A stretch of 64,000 nucleotides of DNA, from NCBI GenBank assembly GCA_016711265.1, contig JADJTI010000004.1:186001-250000 (forward strand), read 5' to 3'. A program made the translations under genes and the position numbers. Below are positions 43,767 through 51,559 of this stretch, piece by piece; positions within the stretch are counted from its first letter, which is position 1; each line of letters starts with the position of its first letter. The notes below the pieces were generated by a model. It was given only the letters and a program-made list of their open reading frames with translations, was not told where the DNA came from and did not search any database. The DNA comes from Austwickia sp. Lineage in GTDB: Bacteria > Actinomycetota > Actinomycetes > Actinomycetales > Dermatophilaceae.

Positions 43767-44270
43767 TCACGCGCCCGGAGTCGGTGTCGCCCCGCACAAC
43801 GGGCAGGCGCCCTGATCGTCGTACAGCAGGTGGACGGGGGTCTGGGCCAGTGAGCTGAGGACGCTGCGCAGCAGCGTGCTGGAGGTGTGCCGGGTATAGG
43901 GGAAGAACCAGATGGTCGAGCCAACCGGCTCCAGGCGCTCCGCGAGCAGCCGGGCGCGTTCGGTCCCCTGCCAGTCGTCACCTTTGAAGAGGACGTCGTA
44001 GCGCAGCTCGCGCCAGGTGTCGAACTTGTCCACGTGGTCATCGACGATGACCTCGTCCACGTCCCGCAGCCCCGCCACGATCTCGCGACGTTCGGCGAGC
44101 GGGATCACCGGATCGCGGCCCTTCATCTCCCGGACGACCCGGTCGGTGGCCACGCCCACCACCAGCCGCCGGCAATGCGCCCTCGCCTGCATGATCACGT
44201 TCAGGTGCCCGATGTGGAACAGATCGAAGGCGCCGGACACATACCCGGTCTCCCAGTACGGGCCGCTCAC
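43767..44270 (-). CDS. Nucleotidyltransferase of the cytidylyltransferase (TagD-like) family with C-terminal CxxC
   Basis: A 167-residue HIGH-family nucleotidyltransferase. H19-I-G-H22 lies in SGAFDLFHIGHLNVI, KGRDPVIPLAERREIVAGLRDVDEVI follows, and YDVLFKGDDWQGT and YTRHTSSTLLR complete the active site. The fold makes CDP- or ADP-activated alcohols from phospho-alcohols, for example CDP-glycerol in TagD. An added C-terminal tail contains CPLC, possibly metal-binding. GTG 44270 overlaps the gmd stop as GTGA, tying it to the sugar-nucleotide genes. It could supply the CDP-donor for the membrane CDP-alcohol transferase at 28812-29552; its actual substrate is unknown. Confidence 0.85.
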   Translation of the reverse strand: MSGPYWETGYVSGAFDLFHIGHLNVIMQARAHCRRLVVGVATDRVVREMKGRDPVIPLAERREIVAGLRDVDEVIVDDHVDKFDTWRELRYDVLFKGDDWQGTERARLLAERLEPVGSTIWFFPYTRHTSSTLLRSVLSSLAQTPVHLLYDDQGACPLCGATPTPGA

Positions 44271-45331
44271 GGTGAGGTCCCCGGGACGGTGTCCTCGAGG
44301 CCCCGCACGTCGGCATCGACCATGATCCGGGCGAGCTCGGGCGCCAGCACGGTGGCCCGCCAGCCCAGCCGCTGGGCGGCCTTGGTCGCGTCGCCGATCA
44401 GGCAGTCCACCTCGCTGGGCCGGATGTACCGCTCGTCAAAGCGGACATACCGCTCCCAGTCCAGGCCCGCGTGCTCGAACGCCGCCTCGACGAACTCCCG
44501 CACGCTGCAGGGGTGACCCGTGGCCAGGACGAAGTCATCGGGCTCGTCGACCTGCAGCATCCGCCACATGCCTTCGACGTACTCGGGCGCGTACCCCCAG
44601 TCCCGGACGGCGTCGAGGTTGCCCAGATAGAGACTGTCCGCCCGGCCGGCCCGGATGGCCGCCACCGCCCGGGTGATCTTGCGGGTCACGAAGGTTTCAC
44701 CCCTGCGGGGGCTCTCGTGGTTGAACAGGATGCCGTTGGTGGCGAAGACGCCGTACGCCTCCCGGTAGTTGCGCACCATCCAGTAGCCGTAGATCTTGGC
44801 CACCCCGTACGGCGACCGCGGCCAAAACGGGGTGGATTCGTTCTGCGGCGGGGGCGTCGCCCCGAACATCTCCGACGTGCTGGCCTGGTAGAACCGGCAG
44901 TCCAGGCCGATCATCCGGATCGCCTCCAGGAGCCGGATGGTTCCCAGCCCGGTCACGTCCCCGGTGTGTTCCGGTTCGTCGAAACTGACCCGCACGTGGC
45001 TCTGGGCCGCCAGGTGATAGACCTCATCGGGCTGGATGGCCGACATGAGGGTCACCAGGCGGGAACCGTCCGACAGGTCCCCGTAGTGCAGAAACAGCCT
45101 CGTTCCGGCCTCGTGAGGGTCCTGGTAGAGATGGTCGATCCGGCGGGTGTTGAAGGTGCTCGCGCGTCGGATCAGACCGTGAACGACGTACCCCTTGGAC
45201 AACAGCAGTTCGGCCAGGTACGACCCGTCCTGCCCGGTGATCCCGGTGATCAAGGCCGTCTTGCTTCGGTCCGGCGCGCCGGGGGCCACGGGGGCGGGCT
45301 GGGCGGCGGGTATGGGGGAAGGCGTGGACAA
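44267..45331 (-). CDS. gmd: GDP-mannose 4,6-dehydratase
   Basis: A 354-residue NADP-dependent dehydratase giving GDP-4-keto-6-deoxymannose. TGITGQDGSYLAELLL holds the nucleotide motif, ASTSEMFGA the catalytic Thr/Ser-Glu, SPYGVAKIYGYW the Tyr-Lys pair and NHESPRRGETFVTRKIT the typical substrate loop. TTG 45331 follows GAGGGGG and no better start is near. The first ~22 residues are a Pro/Ala-rich extension. Its product is used by the GDP-fucose synthase encoded at 25839-26816. It lies between the initiating glycosyltransferase and the cytidylyltransferase on the same strand. Confidence 0.96.
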   Translation of the reverse strand: MSTPSPIPAAQPAPVAPGAPDRSKTALITGITGQDGSYLAELLLSKGYVVHGLIRRASTFNTRRIDHLYQDPHEAGTRLFLHYGDLSDGSRLVTLMSAIQPDEVYHLAAQSHVRVSFDEPEHTGDVTGLGTIRLLEAIRMIGLDCRFYQASTSEMFGATPPPQNESTPFWPRSPYGVAKIYGYWMVRNYREAYGVFATNGILFNHESPRRGETFVTRKITRAVAAIRAGRADSLYLGNLDAVRDWGYAPEYVEGMWRMLQVDEPDDFVLATGHPCSVREFVEAAFEHAGLDWERYVRFDERYIRPSEVDCLIGDATKAAQRLGWRATVLAPELARIMVDADVRGLEDTVPGTSP

Positions 45332-45388
45332 GCGATCAGCCCCCTCGGTTAGGGCGCGGCGGGTGACGGGTCGTGGCTGCCTCGTGGC

Positions 45389-46924
45389 CTAGTAGGCCCC
45401 GGACGTGGCGACCACCGCTTTGAAGGTGCGCATGAGGATGACCAGGTCACCGATGGGGGACCAGTTGTCGACGTAGCGCAGGTCCAGTCGCAGGGATTCC
45501 TCCCACGACAGGTCGCTGCGACCGCTGACCTGCCACAGGCCCGTCATCCCGGGACGCACGTGGAGTCGGCGCAGGGCGTCGGGCTCGTACTGCTCTACCT
45601 CAGCGGGCAGCGGCGGCCGGGGCCCCACCAGGCTCATGTCGCCGATCAGCACATTGATGAGCTGCGGCAACTCGTCCAGGGAGTAGCGCCGGATGAACTT
45701 GCCGACGCGGGTGACCCGCGGGTCATCCTTCATCTTGAACAGGACCTCGTTGCCGTCGTGCGCATCCCGCAGCGCGGCCAGGTGCTTCTCTGCATCGACC
45801 ACCATGCTGCGGAACTTGAGCATGCCGAACGGCTCGCCACGCACCCCCACCCGCTGCTGCCGGAAGAACACCGGCCCGCGGTCGCCGACCTTGATCAATG
45901 CCGCAATCACCAGCAACACCGGTGACAGAGCCGTCAACAGGAGGAACGCGAGGGTGCGGTCCATGAGGCTCTTGAGGAAGACCACCCGGGTCCGGTTGGC
46001 GGGCCGCTCGATGTGCAGCAGCGACAGGTCGGTCGAGGGGCGGATGCTCATCCGCGGTCCGGCGATGTCCAGCAGGCCGGGGGACACGATGAGTTCGACG
46101 CCACGCTCCTCCAGCGCCCACGCCAACCGGCGCAACGACTTCCCGGCCAGGTCTGGGTGGGCGGCGACGACCACCACCTCGGCATCGCACAGGTCGACGG
46201 TGGCCACCACGTCGTGGGGAGGGCCGAAGACCGGGACACCTTCCAGGCTGGAGGTGGCGTTCCATTCGGTGTCCAGGCCCGAGGCGCAGACCGCCACGGG
46301 GTGCAGGCCCTGCATCTGATCGGCCTGCACACTGCGCAGCACCGCCGACACGGCGTCCGCGCGCCCGATGACGACGGTGCGCTGCATGAGTTCGCCCCGC
46401 GATCGGTGGCCGCTGAGCCACCCGCGCATGAACCGGCGCACCGCCAACCCGCCGACGAACAGCAGCGGTATGAGCAGCAGGGTGTACCCACGCGCCAGGT
46501 CCTGCTTGGTGGCGTACGCGACGGTGGCGATCAGGGCCAGGAAACCCAGGGTGGCTCGCCCGACCGCGCGATACTCCTCGATCGTGACCCCGAGAAATCG
46601 CCCCTCGTAAGCGTTGGCCAGTGCCAGGGTGAACGCCCAGATCAGCGGCATCGACAGCGTCACCAGAATGTAGGACACGTCGAACTCGTTGCCGAACCGC
46701 CCGATGGTCGCCACGATTCCGGCGAGCAGACCGACGGTCAGGTCGAGGGCGACGATGCGTCGCAAGTAGATCGCCGTCCACGGCGGGTTGTTCGCACTGG
46801 GCTCGAACGCATCGTCCCCGAAGCTCTGCACTGAGCCCGGCGTCGGCGGCACGTACTCGACGCGTGGTCGAGGTCTTCTTCCGTGCCGCACACGCTGTGC
46901 GGCCTCGGATCGATCAAGTGACAC
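45389..46924 (-). CDS. Polyprenyl-phosphate glycosyl-1-phosphate transferase (WbaP/CpsE-like)
   Basis: A 511-residue membrane enzyme that starts repeat-unit synthesis by moving a sugar-1-phosphate onto undecaprenyl phosphate. The N-terminus is cytosolic. Four membrane helices, a Rossmann-like middle domain (QRTVVIGRADAVSAVLRSV) and a fifth helix (LAFLLLTALSPVLLVIAALI) follow. The C-terminal catalytic domain has FFRQQRVGVRGEPFGMLKFRSM, KDDPRVTRVGKFIRRYSLDELPQL, SLVGPRPPLP and PGMTGLWQVSGRS. GTG 46924 follows GGAGGG. It is the first gene of a minus-strand unit with gmd and the cytidylyltransferase. The sugar (glucose, galactose or other) cannot be told. Confidence 0.93.
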   Translation of the reverse strand: MSLDRSEAAQRVRHGRRPRPRVEYVPPTPGSVQSFGDDAFEPSANNPPWTAIYLRRIVALDLTVGLLAGIVATIGRFGNEFDVSYILVTLSMPLIWAFTLALANAYEGRFLGVTIEEYRAVGRATLGFLALIATVAYATKQDLARGYTLLLIPLLFVGGLAVRRFMRGWLSGHRSRGELMQRTVVIGRADAVSAVLRSVQADQMQGLHPVAVCASGLDTEWNATSSLEGVPVFGPPHDVVATVDLCDAEVVVVAAHPDLAGKSLRRLAWALEERGVELIVSPGLLDIAGPRMSIRPSTDLSLLHIERPANRTRVVFLKSLMDRTLAFLLLTALSPVLLVIAALIKVGDRGPVFFRQQRVGVRGEPFGMLKFRSMVVDAEKHLAALRDAHDGNEVLFKMKDDPRVTRVGKFIRRYSLDELPQLINVLIGDMSLVGPRPPLPAEVEQYEPDALRRLHVRPGMTGLWQVSGRSDLSWEESLRLDLRYVDNWSPIGDLVILMRTFKAVVATSGAY

Positions 46925-47162
46925 CTAAGAACCCTCCCCCACCCACCACGTGCCGCAGCAGGCCCACCATCACGGTAATCCAAGGGATGAGGCGCCGACG
47001 GCGAAAGTCCGTGAAGTCGGTCGTCCGACTCATCACGTGGACTGGCAGAGCGAGTTCAGCACCCCCGTTGGTGTTACACATTCGCCTGACTCGCCGTGCC
47101 GTGCTTAGTCAATCACGAGATCCTCTCGTGTTCAAACCGATTCACGCTCGTGATCGGTTCGG
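46925..47162. promoter_or_regulatory. Promoter region of the initiating-transferase operon and 3' flank of pth
   Basis: The part nearest 46925 must carry the promoter for the exopolysaccharide-initiating gene. The part nearest 47162 holds two hairpins after pth (listed separately). The stretch is less GC-rich than the coding DNA. No known operator was recognised. Confidence 0.5.
47114..47159 (-). terminator. Double hairpin after pth
   Basis: CACGAGA/TCTCGTG (47114-47120 with 47124-47130) and a near-perfect palindrome of 25 bp (47135-47159, arms AACCGAT/ATCGGTT with inner CACG/CGTG) lie directly after the pth stop on the minus strand. They probably end the glmU-prs-rplY-pth transcript. Confidence 0.7.
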
Positions 47163-47780
47163 TTACGACCGCCTATGTCGGTCGATCACCCCCGTGAGCT
47201 GGGCTATCGCCTCATCCACGACGAACGGAATGTCGCTTTGTTCGTTGCGCGAGAAAGGTTTTAACACGAAGGTGGCCGGTTCCATCCGGCCGGGAGGCCG
47301 CCCTATCCCGATCCTCAGCCGGACATAGTCCCGGGTGCCCAAAGCCTTAGACAGCGACCGCAGTCCGTTGTGCCCGCCCTCGCCGCCCCCGGCTTTGACT
47401 CGGACAGTTCCGAATTCGAGTTCAAGATCATCATGAACGGCAACGATGTGATCAGTGTTGATATTGAAATAGCTGGTCATCGCCCGAATCGGGCCGCCCG
47501 CCTCGTTCATGTACGTCGTCGGCTGGGCCGCGATCACGGGCACCATCTCCGAGCCCGGCCCCCCCGGCACGTCCATCCGGAATCGGGCCACCAGGGCGCG
47601 GGTGCGGTGCGGGCGCAGGCTCTCCCCATGAGCCTGCGCCAACGCCGCGACGACCATCGCCCCCACGTTGTGCCGGTGGCCCTCGTACGAGGGCCCCGGG
47701 TTGCCTAGACCGATCACCGCCCACGCCCCCTCGGGTCCGGGCGGACCCGAGGGGTTCGTGGGCGGCGTACGGCGCGACAC
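47163..47780 (-). CDS. pth: Peptidyl-tRNA hydrolase
   Basis: A 205-residue enzyme that frees tRNA from peptidyl-tRNA dropped by ribosomes. AVIGLGNPGPSYEGHRHNVGAMVV holds the catalytic His and Asn. QPTTYMNEAGGPI, VAVHDDLELEFGTVRVKAGGGEGGHNGLRSL and RLRIGIGRP complete the fold and the RNA-binding site. The family length is normal. GTG 47780 lies 18 nt after rplY, with which it is co-transcribed as in most bacteria. Confidence 0.97.
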   Translation of the reverse strand: MSRRTPPTNPSGPPGPEGAWAVIGLGNPGPSYEGHRHNVGAMVVAALAQAHGESLRPHRTRALVARFRMDVPGGPGSEMVPVIAAQPTTYMNEAGGPIRAMTSYFNINTDHIVAVHDDLELEFGTVRVKAGGGEGGHNGLRSLSKALGTRDYVRLRIGIGRPPGRMEPATFVLKPFSRNEQSDIPFVVDEAIAQLTGVIDRHRRS

Positions 47781-47798
47781 TCAGCGTGTCCGTCAGGG

Positions 47799-48431
47799 TC
47801 AGCCGGCGTCCTCGGAGTCCGCCTCCGAGGCGTCCTTGGCGATACCGGCGTCGGCCTCGGCCTCGGCGAGCTCGGCCTCGTGGGCCTCGGCGGTGATCGC
47901 CGCCGTGATGTTGACGATCAACAGCTCGGGGTCGCCCTCCAGGGTCACCCCGGCGGGCAGGGTGACCTGCCCGGCCAGGATCTGGGTGCCGGCCTGCGCC
48001 CCCTCGATGTCCACCTCGATGGCCTCGGGGATCGAGGTCGCCTCGGCCAGAACCTCGAGGGTCTGGTTCTCCACGGTGACCACGGTTTCAGGCCCGGCCG
48101 TACCCACGGTGGTGACCGGGATGTCGACGGTGACCTTCTCGCCACGGCGGACCACCACGAGGTCGATGTGCTCGATGATGGGCTTGATCGGGTCGCGCTG
48201 GATGTCCTTGACCAACGCGAGTTGCTCGGCCCCGTCGATGCTCAGCGACAGCAGCGCGTTGGCACCCTTGACGGCCAGCATGGTCTGGTGCCCCGGCAGC
48301 GTCAGGTGCACGGGTGCGGCACCATGGCCGTACATGACGGCCGGGATGTTCCCGGCGCGACGGATCCGGCGGGCGGCACCCTTGCCGAACTCGCTGCGGG
48401 TCTGGGAGACGATGCGGTCCTGATCGGACAT
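47799..48431 (-). CDS. rplY: Ribosomal protein bL25 (general stress protein Ctc type)
   Basis: A 210-residue long-form L25 that binds 5S rRNA. The N-terminal L25 domain (SQTRSEFGKGAARRIRRAGNIPAVMYG) is followed by the TL5/Ctc C-terminal beta domain (VDIPVTTVGTAG, VTLPAGVTLEGDPELLIVNI). An acidic Ala/Glu tail, common in actinobacteria, ends it. ATG 48431 follows AGGAGG. It sits between prs and pth, a conserved order. Confidence 0.96.
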   Translation of the reverse strand: MSDQDRIVSQTRSEFGKGAARRIRRAGNIPAVMYGHGAAPVHLTLPGHQTMLAVKGANALLSLSIDGAEQLALVKDIQRDPIKPIIEHIDLVVVRRGEKVTVDIPVTTVGTAGPETVVTVENQTLEVLAEATSIPEAIEVDIEGAQAGTQILAGQVTLPAGVTLEGDPELLIVNITAAITAEAHEAELAEAEADAGIAKDASEADSEDAG

Positions 48432-48590
48432 GAGAGGTCCTCCTGCTGGTGAAACGGGCGGTGCGGGCGGATCGGGCCCGCGACATCGCAGCCGTGCAGG
48501 AGCACGCACCGCGTCGATCACGGATCGTCGATCCCTCGCCGAGGCAACCCCGCGATGATACCGGGCTCGGTCACATCCCAGGAAATCCGC

Positions 48591-49577
48591 TCAGCAGCTC
48601 ATCGCCTCATCGAACAGGCTGGTCACCGAGCCATCCTCGAACACTTCGTGGATGGCCTGGCTGATCAGCGGCGCGATGGAGAGCACGGTGAGCTTCTCGA
48701 AGCGCCGGTCGGCCGGGATCGGCAGGGTATTGGTGACCACGACCTCGCGGGCCGCCGAGGCGCGCAGGCGTTCCACGGCGGGGTCGGAGAAGATCGGGTG
48801 CGTCGCGGCGATGACCACGCTCCCGGCTCCGGCGTTCATGAGCGCCTCGGTCGCCTGCACGATGGTCCCGCCCGAGTCGATCATGTCGTCGACCAGAATG
48901 CAGGTGCGGTCCTTGACCTCACCGACCACGCGGCGGGCGATGCTCCGGTTCGGCCGGTTGATGTCCCGGGTCTTGTGGATGAACGCCAGCGGCGCGCCGT
49001 CCAGCCGCTTGCTCCAGTGCTCGGCGACCTTGATCCGTCCGGCGTCGGGGGAGACGACGGCCAGATCTTCGTGGCCGTACTTCTCGTGCACGTAGTTGCT
49101 CAGGATGGGCAGCGCGTGCAGGTGGTCGACGGGGCCGTCGAAGAACCCCTGGATCTGATCGGTGTGCAGATCGATACAGATGAGCCGGTCCGCACCGGCG
49201 GCCTTGAAGAGGTCGGCCATCAGCCGCGCGGAGATCGGCTCCCGCCCCCGGTGCTTCTTGTCCTGGCGGGCATACCCATAGAAGGGCACCACTCCGGTGA
49301 TCCGCTTGGCTGAGGCACGCTTCAACGCGTCGACCATGATGAGGTGCTCCATGATCCACTCGTTGATGGGTGCAGTGTGGCTCTGGATGACGAAGGCGTC
49401 CGAGCCGCGCACGGATTCCTCGAAGCGGACGTAGATCTCACTGTTGGCGAATTCGTACGCCGTCAGCGGCAGCAGCCCGATGCCCAGGCAGGAGGCCACC
49501 TCCTCGGCCAGCGACGGGTGCGCCCGGCCGGACAACAGGAGGAGGCTCTTCTCGGTGGTCCGCTTGATGCTGGTCAC
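48591..49577 (-). CDS. prs: Ribose-phosphate pyrophosphokinase
   Basis: A 328-residue PRPP synthase feeding purine, pyrimidine, His and Trp synthesis. GRAHPSLAEEVASCLG and ANSEIYVRFEESVRGSD start the N-domain, VVPFYGYARQDKKHRGREPISARL is the flexible ATP loop, DLHTDQIQGFFDGPVDHL the metal site and CILVDDMIDSGGTI the PRPP-binding loop. GTG 49577 overlaps the glmU stop as GTGA, so the two are translationally coupled. The N-terminal SIKRTTEKSLLLLSG is the normal beginning of actinobacterial Prs, which shows that no glmU sequence is missing between the genes through a simple frameshift. Confidence 0.98.
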   Translation of the reverse strand: MTSIKRTTEKSLLLLSGRAHPSLAEEVASCLGIGLLPLTAYEFANSEIYVRFEESVRGSDAFVIQSHTAPINEWIMEHLIMVDALKRASAKRITGVVPFYGYARQDKKHRGREPISARLMADLFKAAGADRLICIDLHTDQIQGFFDGPVDHLHALPILSNYVHEKYGHEDLAVVSPDAGRIKVAEHWSKRLDGAPLAFIHKTRDINRPNRSIARRVVGEVKDRTCILVDDMIDSGGTIVQATEALMNAGAGSVVIAATHPIFSDPAVERLRASAAREVVVTNTLPIPADRRFEKLTVLSIAPLISQAIHEVFEDGSVTSLFDEAMSC

Positions 49578-50665
49578 GCCTGCGTGTCCTTCCCGCCGAG
49601 GTGGGTGAACGCGGCCACCGTGGCCCCGACCTCCACCGTCGCGTTCGGGGCCAGGTGCACGAAGGGGCCCACCGTGGCGTCCGCGCCCACCGCCGCGAGC
49701 TCGGCGTGCGTGCGCACCAGGGTGGCCCGGTCGCCCACCTCCACATCACGCAGGGTGCAGTCGGGACCGATGACCACTCCGTTGCCGATGGTGGTGGCCC
49801 CCAATAGCTGGGTGCCGGGCAGGATCGTGCAGTCCGCGCCGATCGAGACGTCGGCGTCGATCCAGATCGTCTCAGGATCGACCAGGGTCACCCCCTCGCG
49901 CATCCAGCGCCGGCCGACCCGTCGGTTGAGCTCCGCGCCCAGGCGTGCGAGCTGCTCACGATCGTTGACCCCTTCGGTCTGCCAAAGGTCGTCGATGAGG
50001 TGGGCCTGAACAGCCAGTCCGCGTCGGCGCGCGATCCCGATGACGTCGGTGAGGTACTTCTCGCCCTGGGCGTTGTCGGTGCCCACCTCGGCCAGCGCCT
50101 CGGAGAGCAGTTGTGCGTCGAAGGCGTAGATCCCCGAGTTGATCTCGGTGATGCCCTGCTGGGCGGGGCTGGCGTCCTTCTGCTCGACGATCCCGCTCAC
50201 CGCCCCGTCGTCGTCACGCAGGATTCGCCCGTACCCGGTCGGGTCCGGTATGGAGGCGGTGATCACGGTCACCGCGCAACCGTCCCGGACGTGCTGGGCG
50301 AGCATCGCCTCCAATGTCTGGCTGGTCAGCAGCGGCACATCGCCATAGGTCACCAGCACCGTGCCGGTTAGGCCGGGAGGCAACGCCAGGAGCCCGCACT
50401 CAGCGGCGCGGCCGGTCCCCTTGACGTCGTCCTGGTCGGCGATCACCGCCTCGGGCGCCACCTGGCTCACGTGAGCGGCCACCCGGTCCCGCTCGTGCCG
50501 CACCACGACCGCCAGGTGCTGCGGCGTCAGCTCGCGGGCCGCGGTCAACGCATGACCGACGAGCGACTTGCCGCAGATGGGGTGCAGGACCTTGGGCATC
50601 GTGGATTTCATCCGGGTGCCCTCACCCGCCGCGAGGACGATGACGGCGGTTGGGCTGACGCTCAC
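49574..50665 (-). CDS. glmU: GlmU-type UDP-GlcNAc pyrophosphorylase lacking the acetyltransferase active site
   Basis: A 363-residue protein; bifunctional GlmU is normally about 450-495 residues. The uridylyltransferase half is complete: VIVLAAGEGTRMKSTMPKVLH, QDDVKGTGRAAECGL, LVTYGDVPLLT and GEKYLTDVIGIARRRG. The left-handed beta-helix begins (DPETIWIDADVSIGADCTILPGTQLLG) but stops at GPFVHLAPNATVEVGATVAAFTHLGGKDTQA. The LRPG motif with the acetyl-CoA/GlcN-1-P Arg is LAPN here. The region with the catalytic His, the NYDG motif and the trimer-stabilising rungs is absent. It should make UDP-GlcNAc from GlcNAc-1-P but not acetylate GlcN-1-P. It is coupled to prs, and tRNA-Gln lies upstream. Confidence 0.92.
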   Translation of the reverse strand: MSVSPTAVIVLAAGEGTRMKSTMPKVLHPICGKSLVGHALTAARELTPQHLAVVVRHERDRVAAHVSQVAPEAVIADQDDVKGTGRAAECGLLALPPGLTGTVLVTYGDVPLLTSQTLEAMLAQHVRDGCAVTVITASIPDPTGYGRILRDDDGAVSGIVEQKDASPAQQGITEINSGIYAFDAQLLSEALAEVGTDNAQGEKYLTDVIGIARRRGLAVQAHLIDDLWQTEGVNDREQLARLGAELNRRVGRRWMREGVTLVDPETIWIDADVSIGADCTILPGTQLLGATTIGNGVVIGPDCTLRDVEVGDRATLVRTHAELAAVGADATVGPFVHLAPNATVEVGATVAAFTHLGGKDTQA

Positions 50666-50839
50666 GCGAACTCTCCCGACTCACGGCGTGGCCAAGGGGC
50701 CTGGACTGCGCGGCTCCCCCGAAGAGCCACCGGCAGGAACAGACCCTGCCGACGACCGGAACCGTTGGGAGTCTATCGCCGGGGAACACCCCTGCCGCGC
50801 GGCGAGCGCCACCCGAGCGGCGGGGCGGCGTACGTCGTG

Positions 50840-50918
50840 CTCCCCGGGGTGGAATCGAACCACCGTCGCTTGTCCTGATTCAAAGTCAGGCGGGCCCTGC
50901 CAGCAGACCAACCGGGGA
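50840..50918 (-). tRNA. tRNA-Gln (UUG)
   Basis: A cloverleaf with acceptor TCCCCGG/CCGGGGA, anticodon stem CCTGA/TCAGG and loop CTTTGAA (anticodon TTG), T arm GGTGG-TTCGATT-CCACC and G73. It lies just upstream of glmU, the usual actinobacterial place for tRNA-Gln. At 79 nt it is slightly long because of a 9-nt variable loop and a somewhat irregular D arm. Confidence 0.85.
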
Positions 50919-51032
50919 TCGGACCCCACGAGGGGGCCGACCTGTTCAGGATAGAGGAACCCCGGTGTGGCCCGACGCGCCCGCCCGACCACTTCTCTCG
51001 ATGTCGAGTAACTCGGCGGTTAGACTCTTGAT

Positions 51033-51542
51033 GTGGACATCCCAGCGGACGAGGTCGACGACATCGTCGCCGTCTGGCAGCGGGAGACCCCGCACCTGGA
51101 CGTCACGCCGTTAGAGATCCTGTCGAGGATCTCGCGGCTGGCCAAGCACCTGGACCGGGCAAGGCGGGCCGCCTTCGCCGGTCAGCACCTGGAGGTGTGG
51201 GAGTACGACGTCCTCGCGGCGCTGCGGCGGGCCGGGGCGCCGTACGAACTGTCCCCCGGGGCGTTGGTGCACCAGACCCTGTCCACGTCGGGGACCATGA
51301 CCAACCGCATCGACCGGCTCGAACGTCGCGGGCTGGTACGACGCAGCCCCGACCCCCGCGATCGCCGCGGGGTGCGGGTGCAGCTCACCCCCGCAGGCCG
51401 GGACGTCGTCGAAGCCGCGTTGGCCGCCCTGCTGGACTGGGAACACGAGTTCCTCAGCGCGCTGCCGCCGCAACAGCGCACCGAACTGGCCGATCTGCTC
51501 CGCGCGCTGCTGCTCGCCTTCGACCGGCCGACCTCGGCCTGA
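51033..51542 (+). CDS. MarR family transcriptional regulator
   Basis: A 169-residue winged-helix protein. The HTH spans YELSPGALVHQTLSTSGTMTNRIDRLERRG, and the wing is RRSPDPRDRRGVRVQLTPAG. The N-terminal helices (ILSRISRLAKHLDRARRAAFAG) resemble the class with a longer dimerisation arm. No ribosome-binding site precedes GTG 51033, but TAGACT (51021-51026) sits at -10 distance from it, so the mRNA may be leaderless. No obvious target gene is adjacent; the next gene (ABC-F) converges from the other strand. Confidence 0.88.
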   Translation: MDIPADEVDDIVAVWQRETPHLDVTPLEILSRISRLAKHLDRARRAAFAGQHLEVWEYDVLAALRRAGAPYELSPGALVHQTLSTSGTMTNRIDRLERRGLVRRSPDPRDRRGVRVQLTPAGRDVVEAALAALLDWEHEFLSALPPQQRTELADLLRALLLAFDRPTSA

Positions 51543-51559
51543 CCGACCCCGCCGCCGGC

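Noticed and set aside
25839..46924. The exopolysaccharide locus as a genomic island with integrase and att sites
   Set aside because: No integrase, transposase, tRNA-linked direct repeat or insertion sequence was seen at its borders; apart from the AT-richer gaps the GC content matches the rest.
48591..50665. Frameshift between glmU and prs as the cause of the short GlmU
   Set aside because: The prs start is canonical and overlaps the glmU stop as GTGA, leaving no room for the missing ~100 residues.
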